Shown here: in pieces, positions 48,801-61,110 of the stretch | Layout: each line of letters begins with the position of its first letter | Position numbering within the stretch: the first letter of the stretch is position 1 | DNA from: Euryodendron excelsum | Taxonomy: Eukaryota > Streptophyta > Magnoliopsida > Ericales > Pentaphylacaceae | NCBI GenBank assembly: GCA_033060915.1 | Contig: CM065393.1 | Location: 7,860,001-7,924,000 of the forward strand | Length of the DNA stretch: 64,000 bases | Reading direction: 5' to 3' | Notes under the pieces: generated by a model | The model's database searches: none | What the model saw: only the letters and a program-made list of their open reading frames with translations | Told to the model about the DNA's origin: nothing | Made by a program: the position numbers and the translations under genes

Positions 48801-50408
48801 TAATTACCTCAAATTTGAAGATGTAGTAACCTCTTCCCTTGGTTATTTTATAGCCATGGACTTCATACATTCTGCTCTTATTAGGTAGGCCCTCACGAAG
48901 AAGGCATAGTAGTGATTCAAACTGGTTCCTGTTCATGGAATCTCCAACCAGCATCAGCCTTTTTCCTCTCAATCTCACCAAGAAGTCTGTTGCATTAAAC
49001 CTACAAACAACAAGGATAATGAAGCAACATAATAAGTAGTGGTTCTAAGATTACAGTCAATGGAAACCATCATCTATTCTTTGTAAGGCCTCAACTGTAC
49101 ATTACATGTAGAAAACTCCCATTAATTTCTCTTTGATTGTGAGACATTATAACAGGCTTCATGACTTGTGAAACATTGTGATTTCCATATGTACACAACC
49201 AAATTCATAGTACAAATATCAGCTTACCACTGTCCAAATTCATCCCTGCTAAAAATTTTCAGCCCTAGTTTATTCTCCCCTCAATTCCATTTTTGAGCTC
49301 TATTAGTGACAAGAATTGAATGTGAAACTGAGAATCAGAACTAATTTTTAATAGTAGCAAAAGCTCCAGAAGTCTACTGCCTCAATTGAAAGGTAACAGA
49401 CTTAAAATGGATGTTATTTTATTCTTTTGATTGCAACTCAATGTTAGAAGAGTGTACATATGAAATCATAAAAATTGCCCTGGCTAAGGCTCTGGGAACT
49501 CTTTATCTTGCAACTAATTGCCATGGCAAGTATATTTAACTTCTTAAAGGAAATAGTAATAAAAATCCTCTGATCTCAGTTTTAAATATAACTTTTGTTC
49601 TTATAGTTACAATTGAAAAATGTTGACCCATACGTGTTGTGACACAATGTGGACTCTGTCTGCTTTGCTTATTGATGGAAATAATTGGATTTACTATTAT
49701 CACTTTATTTCAATATGTAATTCCACTTCCATTGACTGATCCTATTACTGTAACATCCTCAACTAAATCACTCTCCACAATAAAACCTAGCACCAATTCA
49801 ACCACCTCCATCAACAAATTGATTGTTTATTCTACTTTCTAGTAACTTCTCTAAACAAAACTCACCACTACATTCTCAATTAATAATACCCATCCACCAA
49901 CACCACCTTCTCTACTCACTTTCTTTAAAAACAAAATCCATCACAACGTCCTGTATTAACAAGATCCATAACTAATACTACATATCACCAACATTATCTC
50001 CACTTTCTTTGTACAATAGCCCACCACAAAATCTTCCAACCACAATGCGATGGTTCATTATTAAAATTACTTCAAAACAAAAAGGTAATTAAAATATTGA
50101 TCATTAACACAGTAAAATCATTGGAGCAAAAGAACATAAGAAATAAAAAAGACTGGAAACCAAAAAAGACGGAAGGGCCACCACCATCATCTTCTTCTTT
50201 TTCTCATCTTCATATTTGCAGTGGTGGTAATCCACCACTGATCAACACCCCTTCATGGTTTGATCGTGTGTTGGTACATGGTAAATCTAGTTGTGGCAGG
50301 TTGTTGAGGTGTAGATGGACGTTGATTTTAGTGGCAATAGTAGTAGAAGTGGATCTGGTGGTGACAGCAAGGATGGCAAATTTGTTTCCTAAGGCAATCA
50401 TTCAGTGC

Positions 50409-50439
<31 letters not shown>

Positions 50440-51483
50440 TATGTATTTAACGTACGTCAATCTGAATAAACAAGTACACGTAAGACTGGGTTAACCAAAA
50501 TAAGACCTGAATTTGAATCAATCATTACCAAGTTATGGATAAAGTGGACAATAAATGATTCTGATGTAATATGACAGTCTCATTTAATTTTTTTAATCTC
50601 ACGATATTACTAACAAAGGGTTTGCATTGCAACATGACACAAGATACCAGGTTAACACAATTGCAATTGAAAATTTAGGGACCAAAATAAAACTTGGTTT
50701 GAACATGGAGGATGAAAAATTACATTTATTCTCATTCTAAATGTAAATGGGGGTAGTTTTATAAATTTCAAGATACTAGGATAGTTTGTATCTATGCTAC
50801 AGTCCTTAGGTAGGTTTGCACAATTTATTTCGTAAAGAAATAAATATTTATATCCAGAAAGTCCATTTCTCTTGTAAATTTTGTTACTTTTGAGATATTT
50901 CTATTCTCTCTTAGATTTTTTATTTCCAGAAATTTCTTTTTGTTAAGTTTCTTATTTCACATACAGTTAGAAGAGTTTTACTTGGTTGTTTACTAGCCAA
51001 TTAGGTATGCTTGATGATCTTGAGTCTTATTGGGTTAAAATATTAATTAGCCCATTTAAGTGAGGTTTTGTTTGCATAACTAGTTTAGCGGATAGATAAT
51101 GTTGTATTCCAAAACTAATTCAATATAAGAATGAACTGAGATTGAAGTTGGGAGTTTACTTGCTCAAAATTTGTGATTACTCCTTTACAAATTTTTTTCT
51201 TCCAAAAATTCTTATCCTCTTTCTATTTCTTATAGCTGTTTATGAATTTTAACACTTATTTGTCTAGAGAAATATTAATTTTTATGTTTTAAACTTCATC
51301 TACCATAACTAATTTTATCTATGAACTATTACGCTTTAACTTCTAAAATTCTAAACCTTCGAGCAATTCTAAGCCTTAGTCCAATAAATTAGTAATCATG
51401 GACAACATTATTCTAGAATTGTTAGCTGTGTATGGTGCAAAGATTCCTCTCATAATGAACGTGCTCAGGCGCGTGCGTGTGCA

Positions 51484-51570
<87 letters not shown>

Positions 51571-53685
51571 CATCCCTAGTTTGGAGAACTAACTTAATGA
51601 GGAGAAGCTCCAGTCCTATCTATTCAATTTTCTTGATTTTGGTTGCTTCAAACAGAAAGCAAAGGAACTTGAACCAAGTATCAACAGTTACAACCATTAC
51701 AAACTAAAATAGTTATGTACAACTGAGGCTGCAAATAAAGGAAGCTTTTCGAGCACAGCTCGAGCTTAGCTCTGTAAGAAGCTCACTCATGTTCGCTTGA
51801 TTACTAAATGAGCTGAGTAAAACATTGTTTTATGAGCTCATTTGTTACGTAAGTGAAGCTTGAGCAACGATAAGCTTGGCTCAAGCTGGCTTGCAAATAA
51901 ACAGTTGTAGTTCTTGTGTAAACTCTAATAGTTTCTTGTGTAAACTCTAATAGTTTTTTGTGTAAACTCTAATAGTTTTTTGACCATTATTTCATTTAAG
52001 AATATATATAAGCAGCCGATACTATGTTACGAATAATAAAGCTAGCCAAATATAACCAAAGCAACAATATATTCACCTTTTGTGTGATCCATTTATTTGA
52101 CCTCTCAAATTTGTTTGAAAAATGTGCTAGAGAATATGGTGGAGTAGCGCATGTCCCAACACAATAAACCGAACTTGAACAGCTTGTGAACTTGTTCAAG
52201 CCAAGCTGGAATTGCACGGCTCATCGTGAGCAAAGGCAGAGCTTGGACACCCCTCTTTTCAGGTGAACCAAGGTCAAGCACCTTGATGCTTGGGCTTGGC
52301 TTAACTCATTTGCAACTCTATCTACAATATATACATGTGATTAAAGAACCTCATAAATTTTGGTAGAGAATTTAAACGCTATTCTTACATTACATTTCAG
52401 AAGACTATAATCAATGATAAGAACCATGAAGAAGAAAACAATATTTTCACATAAAAATGTGACATTTTGCACTAATTATCATCACCGCATACCATTAAGA
52501 AAAACTTCAAAACAAATTGAAAAAAAATCAACAGATTTCTCCCAACAATTAGATCTTTGTTTCAAAACTCATAATTAAAAAAAAATAAAAAAAAAACCAA
52601 CAACCAACACTGTAATGGAATGCTTTCTACATTATCTATCACTTATTGAAATTAGTTATAATCTGCAAGGTCAAGATTTACCAAACACAAAGATGTAGAA
52701 TTTGCAAAATTGAAAGCTCCAGGAAGCATAGACAAAAATAAAAAAATAGAAATAGAAAAAAGAAAATTATAACATTATAGTATATCTTGCTGAGCAGCTT
52801 CAAAAGAAATTGAGAGGGAGGAAGTTCAAAAGAATTAGTTAGGGATTATGAATTCAACTTAGAAAGCTCAAGGCCAAAACTAACCCAAAACTATGTCAAA
52901 GATTTAAAAGAAATAAGCCCAAATTTGTACCACTTTGTACCTAAGCAGTAAGGACATGGACACAAGAGGATGCAGATATGGCAGGGACACCAATATATAA
53001 TTCTTATCTACACATTAGTTATACCTATGTTATCTCGACTCTTCTAAAAAGTATAAAGTACACAATTGGATAAATGTATAGGTATGGCACGTGTATTCAA
53101 CATGTATTGTTGGACATTCACCCAGCTAAAAAGTTTAGTAATTTGAGTTTATCATATAAACATGCATAAAGCTCCCATATTAGGCAAGAAATACTCTATA
53201 ACATCTTAGAAACACTATTTTATCCTATGAAATAAAACTATATTAAAAAAATTTGACTATGTTATGGTGTCCTAGTGTTCTTGGACATGGCAATTAGATA
53301 AATCCAACACCTAGATAGATACCCACATCAAACATACATGCCAACGTCCATATAACATAAAGGTATACAATTTTGACTCATATTCTAAATTTCTTTACTT
53401 AAGAATTTCATTAACTGGAATAGTTAAATAAGTTCCTTTTGATTTTTATAGTATGCAAATTACTATTACTCCTCTACTATATTTTTCCATTTTAAAATGT
53501 GTTTTTGTCCTCTATGGAAAGTCCCCAATGCGTGACTAGCAAATTGTGGTTGCGCAGACATAGCAACCTTGCAAAAGTGTGTGTGCTTCTAAGCTAGGTA
53601 CAAAAGGGAGGTTGACAAAATAGCATTTATTGCAATATTCCCTTTGTACCACTGTCAATTACCTCTTCTTTTGCAATTCTATATG

Positions 53686-53728
<43 letters not shown>

Positions 53729-55624
53729 CAAGGAAGGGCATTGGTAAGATACGAATAAACTAGTCACTAAAATTAATGTGATTAACACCGTTTTATTTCT
53801 TTAAGTAGTATTTAAGATTTCTCAAAAGGTCCTCAAGAAATTTGGAATTTCTCTCCAATAGCAAAATTTGTGCACTAAAGTTTTTTGAAAAGGATTTATT
53901 CCTCCCAGAACAACGACTTGCATTGTAGGCAAGGGTATTTTAAAATGATTCCAACTCTTGATTGCACTCTTAATACTTATAGTTATCCAAGCTGCCACCA
54001 AAAAACCTATCATCAACTGCACTAGTTGATATCAATCCTTAGGAGTATCTTGAAAAAAAGACTATGGCTCTCTGTTTGTCAAGATTCCCTTCATTGATTT
54101 TGTCATCTAGTCCAAATATTTGAAGGTCAGTGACAATCCTTCAAAATGTCTACTAGGGGCGTTGGCCCTACCATCCAAGTGACGATGGTGTATGTGGTAT
54201 CAAAATGTGAAAAGCTATGCCACATGCTATCTTCAAACATTTTCCATACCCCAAGTCTCAGATTCTCATACTGCACAGTTGCAGTCTTATTTTCTATATA
54301 TGCACACTATTCCACTACCAAATAAATGTGAATGAAAAATCGAACTTTGAGCAATTTCAAAACAATGAACAAAAGTCTTGCATGGGCAAAAGGAAAAACA
54401 ACACTAAGCAGGTTTTATAATGGCATTTTTACATAACAGATTGTTAGATCATAATTTTTAAATGCCATTTGCTAACACAAAACAGGACAGCTTGTTGTTT
54501 CACCAGCTCTCTTATCCAAGTTCTTGAAAGTGTTTAGTGTAAACCTCACTGGGGCTTTATGAAATAAAAAAGAGAAAGGAGAATGGGAAGGATAAACAGA
54601 ATAAGCAACAAAAGGAAAAGAGTTTGAAAAGATAAACAAGAGAAGAGAAAGAGAAAGAGAAAGGAAAGGAAATAAGAAACAAGAGAATAGATGAGGAGGA
54701 GGAAAGAAGATGGAGTTGATTGAAGACATGGCAGAAGCAAAGGAGAGAACCAAAGGACATAGTGAGAGAAGCAGATTGGAGGAAGAATTATTTCAAGACC
54801 TGAATGAGACAGAAATTAAAGGGAAGAAGAAGAAGAAGAAGACATGGAAAACCACTTTAGATACATCTATCTATCTTTAGAGGGCTAGTTTGGTTCCATA
54901 GCCAGGCCAATAATCATTGTAAAAACCAAAAACAACTACAGACCTTTTAGAAATATTCCTATCCACTACAGTGACCAACAGAACTCGTTCTCCTCTAAAC
55001 AATCAAAATATTAACAAAAGGAAGAATATAAGACTACTAATACATTAGACATTTCTAAAAATAATTTTTATTTTTTACAGTCCTGAATAATTACTCATAA
55101 TACTAGTAACACAACTAAACTAATCCAAAAGTCATGCCATCTTCTCATGGTCCTATAATTTGATTGATTAAAGATGTGATGAAATTCATAGGCATCAATT
55201 ATCTCTCGTTCGTAAAAACTCGTCCTCAAGTTTGAAAACCTTCAAACTTGAGGCTATCTTCATTAGTTGCAAGGTGAAAGAAGATAGCAATCATGCTTAC
55301 GTGCAGACAACCGACCAATCCTCACTGTTACAAATCTCAAGCTCATAGTTGTTTCAAGGCTCTTTATTATGTGTTAATGAACTATTTGTATGTTTATGAA
55401 TCCATGCAAACTTTCTTTAATGCCAAACTTTGTAAATTAACAAAGAAGAAAGAGAACAAATATAAGAAATAAGAGGAGTTTCATGAGGTCAGTAAGAGAA
55501 GCATGACAAGTGGAGATACAAGATGAGAGAAAAGATGTTACAAGGAGAGGAAAAAACTAAAGGAATAAATTCTACATGATGGAGATGAAAGTGAATGAAA
55601 CAAAAAGCAGACAAGCAAGCGCCC

Positions 55625-55660
<36 letters not shown>

Positions 55661-55746
55661 TGAGAGAGAGAGTGGAAGCAGGAAGTATTTATTCAAGACT
55701 CAAAGAGATAGAAGTAGATAATGCCAATAAAAAACATGAATTACAC

Positions 55747-55795
<49 letters not shown>

Positions 55796-58374
55796 ATTTA
55801 TTGACTCCGAATTCCACACATCTTATGGAGACTAATCTCACTTTACAGCAACGATGCCAATTAATAGGTAATGTCAAACCTTGAAAACAATTGCAGATGT
55901 CTTAGAAATTTTCTTACCTATTCTGACGACTATTAGTCTATTAGAGTTCAAATTCCCTTCCTATGCCCAGAAATGTCTATATCTATATATGCATATGCAT
56001 GTCTATATTTACAAATTTCAATAAGTACACATACATATATATATAATAAATTGCCGAAAAGTACTCCTAAAGCATTAAAAACTTCCACAAAACAAAAAAG
56101 ATTACAGAATCCCTAAATAGCTAGTCCTAATATTACAAACAATACTGAACCAATTGGAGAAATTGCAATCTTCTTATGGGTCGCACCATTTGATTAATTG
56201 ACAGGATGATCTCATTCTCCTACCAAGGTGCACCAGTGATATTACTCGTTTTCCAGTCTGTGCAACTGCTACAACATTAGCCTTTCTATCTGGAAGGGAC
56301 TTCAGAATTTCGAGGTTGCTCACTAGAGGTTCCATGGACGCAATGCCCGACAGAAAACCTCATTCACTTCCCTCTCGACCCTTCCCTCCATAACTATTGC
56401 TATTGTTTATTCAATCTCAGTGAAAGACACCACAAAATCTGAGACTTTGCCTCATAGATCACAACTTAGGGAACTAATTCTTCATTTGAGCTACTTCATC
56501 ACACCATCATCAGATGCAAATAAACTGATTCTTTTCTTAGAAGAAACATCCCATCATTTATAAGAAATTAAACTAGTATCAATTAAAATTTCCATGAGAC
56601 CAGTTCCAGACAGATTTATTCACATTGTAACATTGGCTACCAGCAAAGCAAAAATATCATCATTTGGCAACTTCATAACCCCACTGGCCATATACAAATA
56701 AACTGGTTCATTCCTTAGAACACTGCATCATCTGTGAGCAATTGTCCTAACATCATTTGGATATCTAACATGAAAAAATGGTTTGGTTTTACATTTTCAT
56801 CCAATATCAGGCAAACCAGTTCGCTCACAACAATGGAGTTAACCCAAGAATTTTCATTTAGCAACACAAGTTTTTAGTAACTTTGAAGATTGCTTGCAAT
56901 TCAATATCTGTTAAAATACAGTATCTTTGAACACTACCTTCTCTCTTTTAGATAGACTAGACTGCAGGACTTCCTCACCAAGTACAGGCAGCTCCAAACA
57001 GTATGACAATTGAACAAGAGATACCTTTGCCATCCACCATTTTGCTAATCTGTCATTTAAGTTAACCACCATTTAGACTTTACAGGGTTATTAACCATAA
57101 TCCACCATGTTTTTCTTTTTGGGTGCTTTGCTAGTTTTTTGTTTTCTCAAAAATGAATTATCTAAGAGACAAGCATTATTACATGACTGCCAAACTTTCT
57201 GAATTATGCATCCTATATCCACAGCCTTGCTTGCCAAAAATCAATTTTAAGAAGATGACCAGATTGAACCTTTAATTCAACATAGACTCCAGGATTTGTT
57301 TGCATTACAAACAACCATAGTATATCTTGAAATATCTTAAAAAAAAGCCTCCGGATAGCATATCACATGCAATGTATGATCTCAGAGGACGTACAAAGTA
57401 CAAACATGACAGCATTACAAATTCTAATACGCAGTAGACTACTATGTCTTGCTACGTCCATGCGTTCTAAGTACTTCAAGCTTTCAAAACATTTTTATAA
57501 TTTTCAAACACCAAAAACCATCTTTGACATACTCTTAGCACTAAAAGGGTCTCGTTGCATCCAATTGAAAAAACATTATAAAAGTGATAAAAGATACTCT
57601 CAGTCTCAGCATAAACACTAATTAATTCAATAGTACTCCAATACCCAGTTGACATTTTAAAAAAAGTTAATAAAAAATACATGAGAATTAGGATCAATAA
57701 TAAAGAACAATAAGAGGGAATCCTAACCTGGGGAGCTCACAGCCATGGGGCTTCCATCGCCATTTCAAATAATCGGAGTCACGCCTTCCATTGCTTTGGC
57801 AGTCAAAAGCCTCGTCTACAAAAGGGCAAGACCCTGGTCTATAAAGTGGGTAGTCCTCATCTTTCACCCAACTTCCCACATACATATCGCAAGGTGGTGT
57901 TGCCCATTTTTCAAACATTTCCAATTCCACCACGGATACATTGCCCCCACCCCCACTCCCACTCCCACTCTCGTTGTTACCAGCTCCATTGTCAACATGT
58001 TCTATTGTGCTAACAGATTCAGATTCAGATTCCCTTTGGAGAACGGGGAGATCCTTCTCTTCCACCCACGCTGACGACGAATTGGGTATCTCATTTGATG
58101 ATGATGTCATTACGATTTTCTGGCGGTCGGGATTGTATGCGTCGGATTCGGATGAGGAATGGTGGGAATCGGCTCCTGGAGCAGTTAGAAGCAGGAGCGA
58201 AGAAGATAAAGTAGGGGTTCGTGAGTGGTAGAGATCTCTGTAAAGAGAGAGAGTGGGCTCCAGAGCTCGTTTGCTGAGGGCAATTAATATGCCGAGAAGA
58301 AACAAGCAAAGGAACGACAATATCGCAACTGTATATCGGCTCTTCTTCAGAGTTGTGCTTGTGCTACCTGCCAT
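45823..58374 (-). CDS. TBL: TRICHOME BIREFRINGENCE-LIKE polysaccharide O-acetyltransferase, five exons
   Basis: Golgi cell-wall polysaccharide O-acetyltransferase of the TBL/DUF231 family. Exons in gene order: 58374-57728, 49000-48808, 48347-48154, 47119-46961, 46156-45823; all introns are GT-AG and the joined frame encodes 508 aa. Features: N-terminal signal anchor (about 14-34, [19 protein letters not shown]), a Ser/Gly-rich stem (80-155), the PMR5N/TBL domain (CDMYVGSWV ... [20 protein letters not shown]), GDS motif 235-237 (VGDSMNRNQ) and DxxH motif D476-H479 ([12 protein letters not shown]), the catalytic Ser and Asp/His sites. Length and intron pattern are normal. Wording in the C-terminal half ([14 protein letters not shown]) resembles the TBL14/15/16 group; I am not sure of the subgroup or substrate. 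Intron 1 is 8.7 kb. Confidence 0.93.
48588..48676. repeat. Fold-back element in TBL intron 2, 89 bp
   Basis: Perfect 13-bp ends AAGATTAGTGGTG / CACCACTAATCTT enclose an inner inverted pair TCCCAATA / TATTGGGA. It would form a long hairpin in the intron transcript. It could be a tiny MITE; no clear duplication. Confidence 0.65.
51489..51567. repeat. Compound (GT)n(GA)n microsatellite
   Basis: About 25 GT units run directly into about 14 GA units in TBL intron 1. Confidence 0.95.
51724..52320. mobile_element. Probable hAT-like element in TBL intron 1
   Basis: The ends TGAGGCTGCAAAT and (opposite strand) TAGAGTTGCAAAT match at 9 of 13 bases. The 8-bp flanks TGTACAAC and TCTACAAT match at 6 of 8. 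Subterminal AGCTTGAGC/GCTCGAGC repeats support it. No transposase. Confidence 0.5.
51911..51976. repeat. 22-bp unit repeated three times
   Basis: Three adjacent copies of a unit containing TTGTGTAAACTCTAATAGT (51911, 51933 and 51955), the third differing by one base. It lies inside the probable hAT-like element. Confidence 0.9.
53689..53725. repeat. (GA)n microsatellite
   Basis: About 18 GA units in TBL intron 1. Confidence 0.95.
55628..55794. repeat. Two (GA)n microsatellites separated by 75 bp
   Basis: Interrupted GA tracts at about 55628-55672 and a pure tract at 55749-55794, in TBL intron 1. Confidence 0.9.
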
Positions 58375-58610
58375 CTGAGATTAGGGATCGCCTCGCATGT
58401 TCTGTTCTTTTTCTGTACTGACTGCAGGAGCTGTTGAGAGAGAGGGAGAGAGAGGGAGAGAGAACTACCTACCAACAAGACAATAGCAATGCGTGCCTAA
58501 TACAGAAGAAAGGAATTGTTATCCCTTTCTTCAACTTTGGAAAGCGAACGAAAGAGGAAGAGTAAATGAAAAGAAAATTACTTTTTTTTAAAAAAAAAAA
58601 AAGGCAGAGG
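58375..58610 (-). promoter_or_regulatory. TBL 5' UTR/promoter region, CT-rich on the coding strand
   Basis: Upstream of the ATG a GA-rich stretch on the plus strand (58436-58463) reads as CTCTCT on the gene's strand, a pattern common in plant 5' UTRs and core promoters. No TATA box could be assigned with confidence. Confidence 0.4.
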
Positions 58611-59108
58611 AAAGTAAAGGAAATAAGGGTGCGAAATAGAAAGAAAGAGAGGGTTATTTAAAAAAAATTTCACATATTTTTTTCCTTTTCTCTCCTATGT
58701 AGAATCAAACACAAGAAGAGAATTTTTAAAAATTTTCATTTCCTTTCTTTTCCCAAGTTCCAAACACGCTGGCATGATAAAACAATCGCCACCCTTCAAT
58801 TAATCTTCTTAAGTTATAGGTTTGGGGTATTTTAGATTTGGATCTTGTCACACTCCAAATTTCCCACGCCTAGGAATTTTTAGGTGGCGCGACGTAGACC
58901 ACTCTCTAATCCCATATTGTTTGGATTGACGCCCCAACAAAAGATCAACAAGTGGTTGAAATGCTACAATTTAAATAATTTAAGTTTAGGTCACTAATAT
59001 TACTCAAATAGCAAACTAAATTCATACATCATCACGATATCTTATTACAGTTGTGGATCAAAATAACCAGTCCCAAATATAATAGGTCAGACCCAACAAA
59101 AAACAGGT
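58611..59108. other. Upstream of TBL, LTR-like sequence, no gene
   Basis: TGTCACACTCC at about 58847 looks like a Gypsy LTR start and the following GC-rich stretch (58868-58900) agrees, but no paired end or primer site was found. Confidence 0.3.
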
Positions 59109-59550
59109 TGTTGATCTGGGCTAGGTGAAGCCCATACTCACTAATGCCCAGATGGTAGCCCAACAGTGATAATTACAATTTAGACCCAATAAGGACCAAG
59201 TCGGTCTAGCATACGCGAATTCATTCTTAAAAGGACTAGGACACTAAGCAATATTCAAAAGTGATGGACTCCTAGGAAGAGACAAAGTATAATTTCCTAT
59301 GGAATTATGGCATTCTGAAGCCTATAAATACTCTATACTACTAAGGAGTAAGGTATGTTCACGAGAGCTAAAGCTAGAGTCTTTTGTTCAATTCATTATG
59401 ATTAAGCTTGTTAACTTAATCATTGGAGTGCCTTTGGCCCAAAGAGAGTCGACGCATTCTCATTATCTTTTTTTTTTATATAAATTGTTCGTGCTCGTCA
59501 ATTTAGTTCGAGAGTTTAACCAGGTCTTCTTAAAAATCCCACCTCCAACA
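59109..59550 (+). repeat. Probable LTR (TGTTG...CAACA), about 440 bp
   Basis: It starts TGTTGATCTGGG and ends CACCTCCAACA, giving TGTTG/CAACA inverted ends. CCTATAAATACTC lies near 59320. Its 3' half resembles the solo LTR at 9027-9629 (TTAATCAT, GGCCCAA, AATCCCACCT). No target duplication was found, so it may be a fragment. Confidence 0.5.
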
Positions 59551-60026
59551 GTCATTCGGTGTCTCTGCATCACTTAAACAAAAATCTAAATAGTTCCTAA
59601 GTCCTACAAAACTGAAAGAAAGACAACTAGACATAAATGCAAACTTGATCATAGATGTTTCATTTGCAGCCTTTCTCGGGGTATAACTTAGGTCTTAAGA
59701 ACCCTATTGTTGTTCCTATTGTGTTTATTGTACTATAATCTAAAATGTTAGCCATAAAACGGGATGAGCTATAAAACTCAGCATTAATGTATTATCCAAT
59801 AAACAATAAATTTAAGTTTTCAATAAAACCCATATTTAACTGATTCTGAGATAATAGATAAAAGTATTTATTTTGATACTACAATATTCAATAAGTTAGA
59901 AAATTAATATATTCAATTCTCTAGCACATGCAAAACTCATAAAATCATGTTATCCCGATAAACATTTATTCATTTCTTTATTGTGATCATGGCACCACCT
60001 TATCTCCTATTTTTGCACATCAATTC
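59551..60026. other. Repeat-derived DNA, no gene
   Basis: Noncoding. The stretch near 59750-59790 (AAAACGGGATGAGCTATAAAACTC) looks like part of an LTR on either strand; ends not resolved. Confidence 0.3.
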
Positions 60027-60029
60027 TTA

Positions 60030-60179
60030 GGGGTTGTTTGGATGGTGGCTTTTTTAGTAGATTATGGCTTTACTTATGGTTTTTTTAAACTGTGTTGGGC
60101 TTCCTATGAAAAAAGTGACTTTTTAAAACTAGCTTAAACTTATGGCTTATGATTTTTTTAAAGCAATCCAAACACCCCC
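60030..60179. mobile_element. Tourist-like MITE, 150 bp
   Basis: Ends GGGGTTGTTTGGAT and (opposite strand) GGGGGTGTTTGGAT match at 13 of 14. The 3-bp flanks are TTA and TTG, close to the TTA expected for PIF/Harbinger. The AT-rich core carries related GGCTT/AAGCC sub-repeats. Confidence 0.65.
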
Positions 60180-60593
60180 TTGAATTGGGAAGCCTGACTA
60201 TTTAACCCTCTTTAAGGATCAGGCCAAGACCAAGCCCACATCAATCTAGACTCAGGACCAAGTCCGTATTTGTTTAGACTCAGGACCAAGCCCGCAACGG
60301 TATGGATTTATGAGTATCAATTCCTAATTTATTTTCATTCTGATATTGCAATATTGGGAACATAACAATTCATTCAGTTACCTCATGTGAAAGTAAATAT
60401 ACTTACAGTACGAAAATTGAGACAAAATATGCTTTTCGAATTCACAAAGTAATTTCAGTTCAAAATATGTATATCAATGAAAAATAATTATATTGCAAAT
60501 ATGGAATTAGTACCCAATACCTGACAATCCAAGTTGATTAAGGTATTCTTCTTAAGATTGTCTCGGTTTACACGCAAATCTACTAAACACAAT

Positions 60594-61105
60594 TGTGAGA
60601 CCCCGGCCCCTGCACGTGGGCGATGACGAGATCCTGGTAAGCTGGCTCCAAGATTATGTGTTGAGATCCCACATTGCTTGAGGAAGTGCTATATATGTAG
60701 GCATTTGTATTTCTTTAATACAATGTGTTTTAAAGCCGTGTGGGCCAAGGCCCAAAACGAACAATATTGTACCATGTGGATCCTAGATCATGATAGAATG
60801 GTATCAGAGTCAATCCCAACGGGAAGTGTGCAAATCCAGCCCAACGCAAAAATGCGTTACCCGTTTAGGGGAGTAGATTGTAAGATTCGGGCAACTGCAC
60901 ATAGGTGGGAATGAGATCCTAGCAAGCTACAGCAATGGTAAGCTGTCCAAGGTTATGTGTTGAGATCCCACATTGCGTGAGAAAGTAGAGGGAAAGTGCT
61001 ATATATGTAGGCCCTTGTATCTCCTGGGTACAATGCGTTTTAAAGCCATCCGGATTAAGGCTCAAACCGGATAATATTGTACCATGTAGGTCTTGGGTTG
61101 TGATA
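60594..61105 (+). mobile_element. TRIM retrotransposon, complete, 512 bp
   Basis: LTRs at 60594-60795 and 60879-61105 both start TGT(G/A)AGA, share GATCCCACATTG and GCTATATATGTAGG, and end TGATA. A primer-binding site TGGTATCAGAGTC (60799-60811) follows the first LTR by three bases. A purine tract (about 60867-60876) precedes the second. The 5-bp duplication ACAAT is present (60589-60593 and 61106-61110). It has no coding capacity, as expected for terminal-repeat retrotransposons in miniature. Confidence 0.9.
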
Positions 61106-61110
61106 ACAAT

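Larger units (their letters stand above)
49001..57727 (-). other. TBL intron 1, 8727 bp
   Basis: Donor GTTAGG and acceptor TTTGTAG are both intact on the minus strand. The intron contains a hAT-like element, a 22-bp triplicate repeat and at least four long GA/GT microsatellites. I see no second gene inside; the open frames present are low-complexity. Confidence 0.75.

Noticed and set aside
51376..51707. Frames on both strands encoding (CV)n, (HT)n, (RE)n or (SL)n
   Set aside because: Pure translations of the GT/GA microsatellite.
54472..54760. Three overlapping minus-strand Leu/Ser/Phe-rich frames of 64-93 codons
   Set aside because: Purine-rich low-complexity DNA inside TBL intron 1; all frames look alike and none has a recognisable domain.
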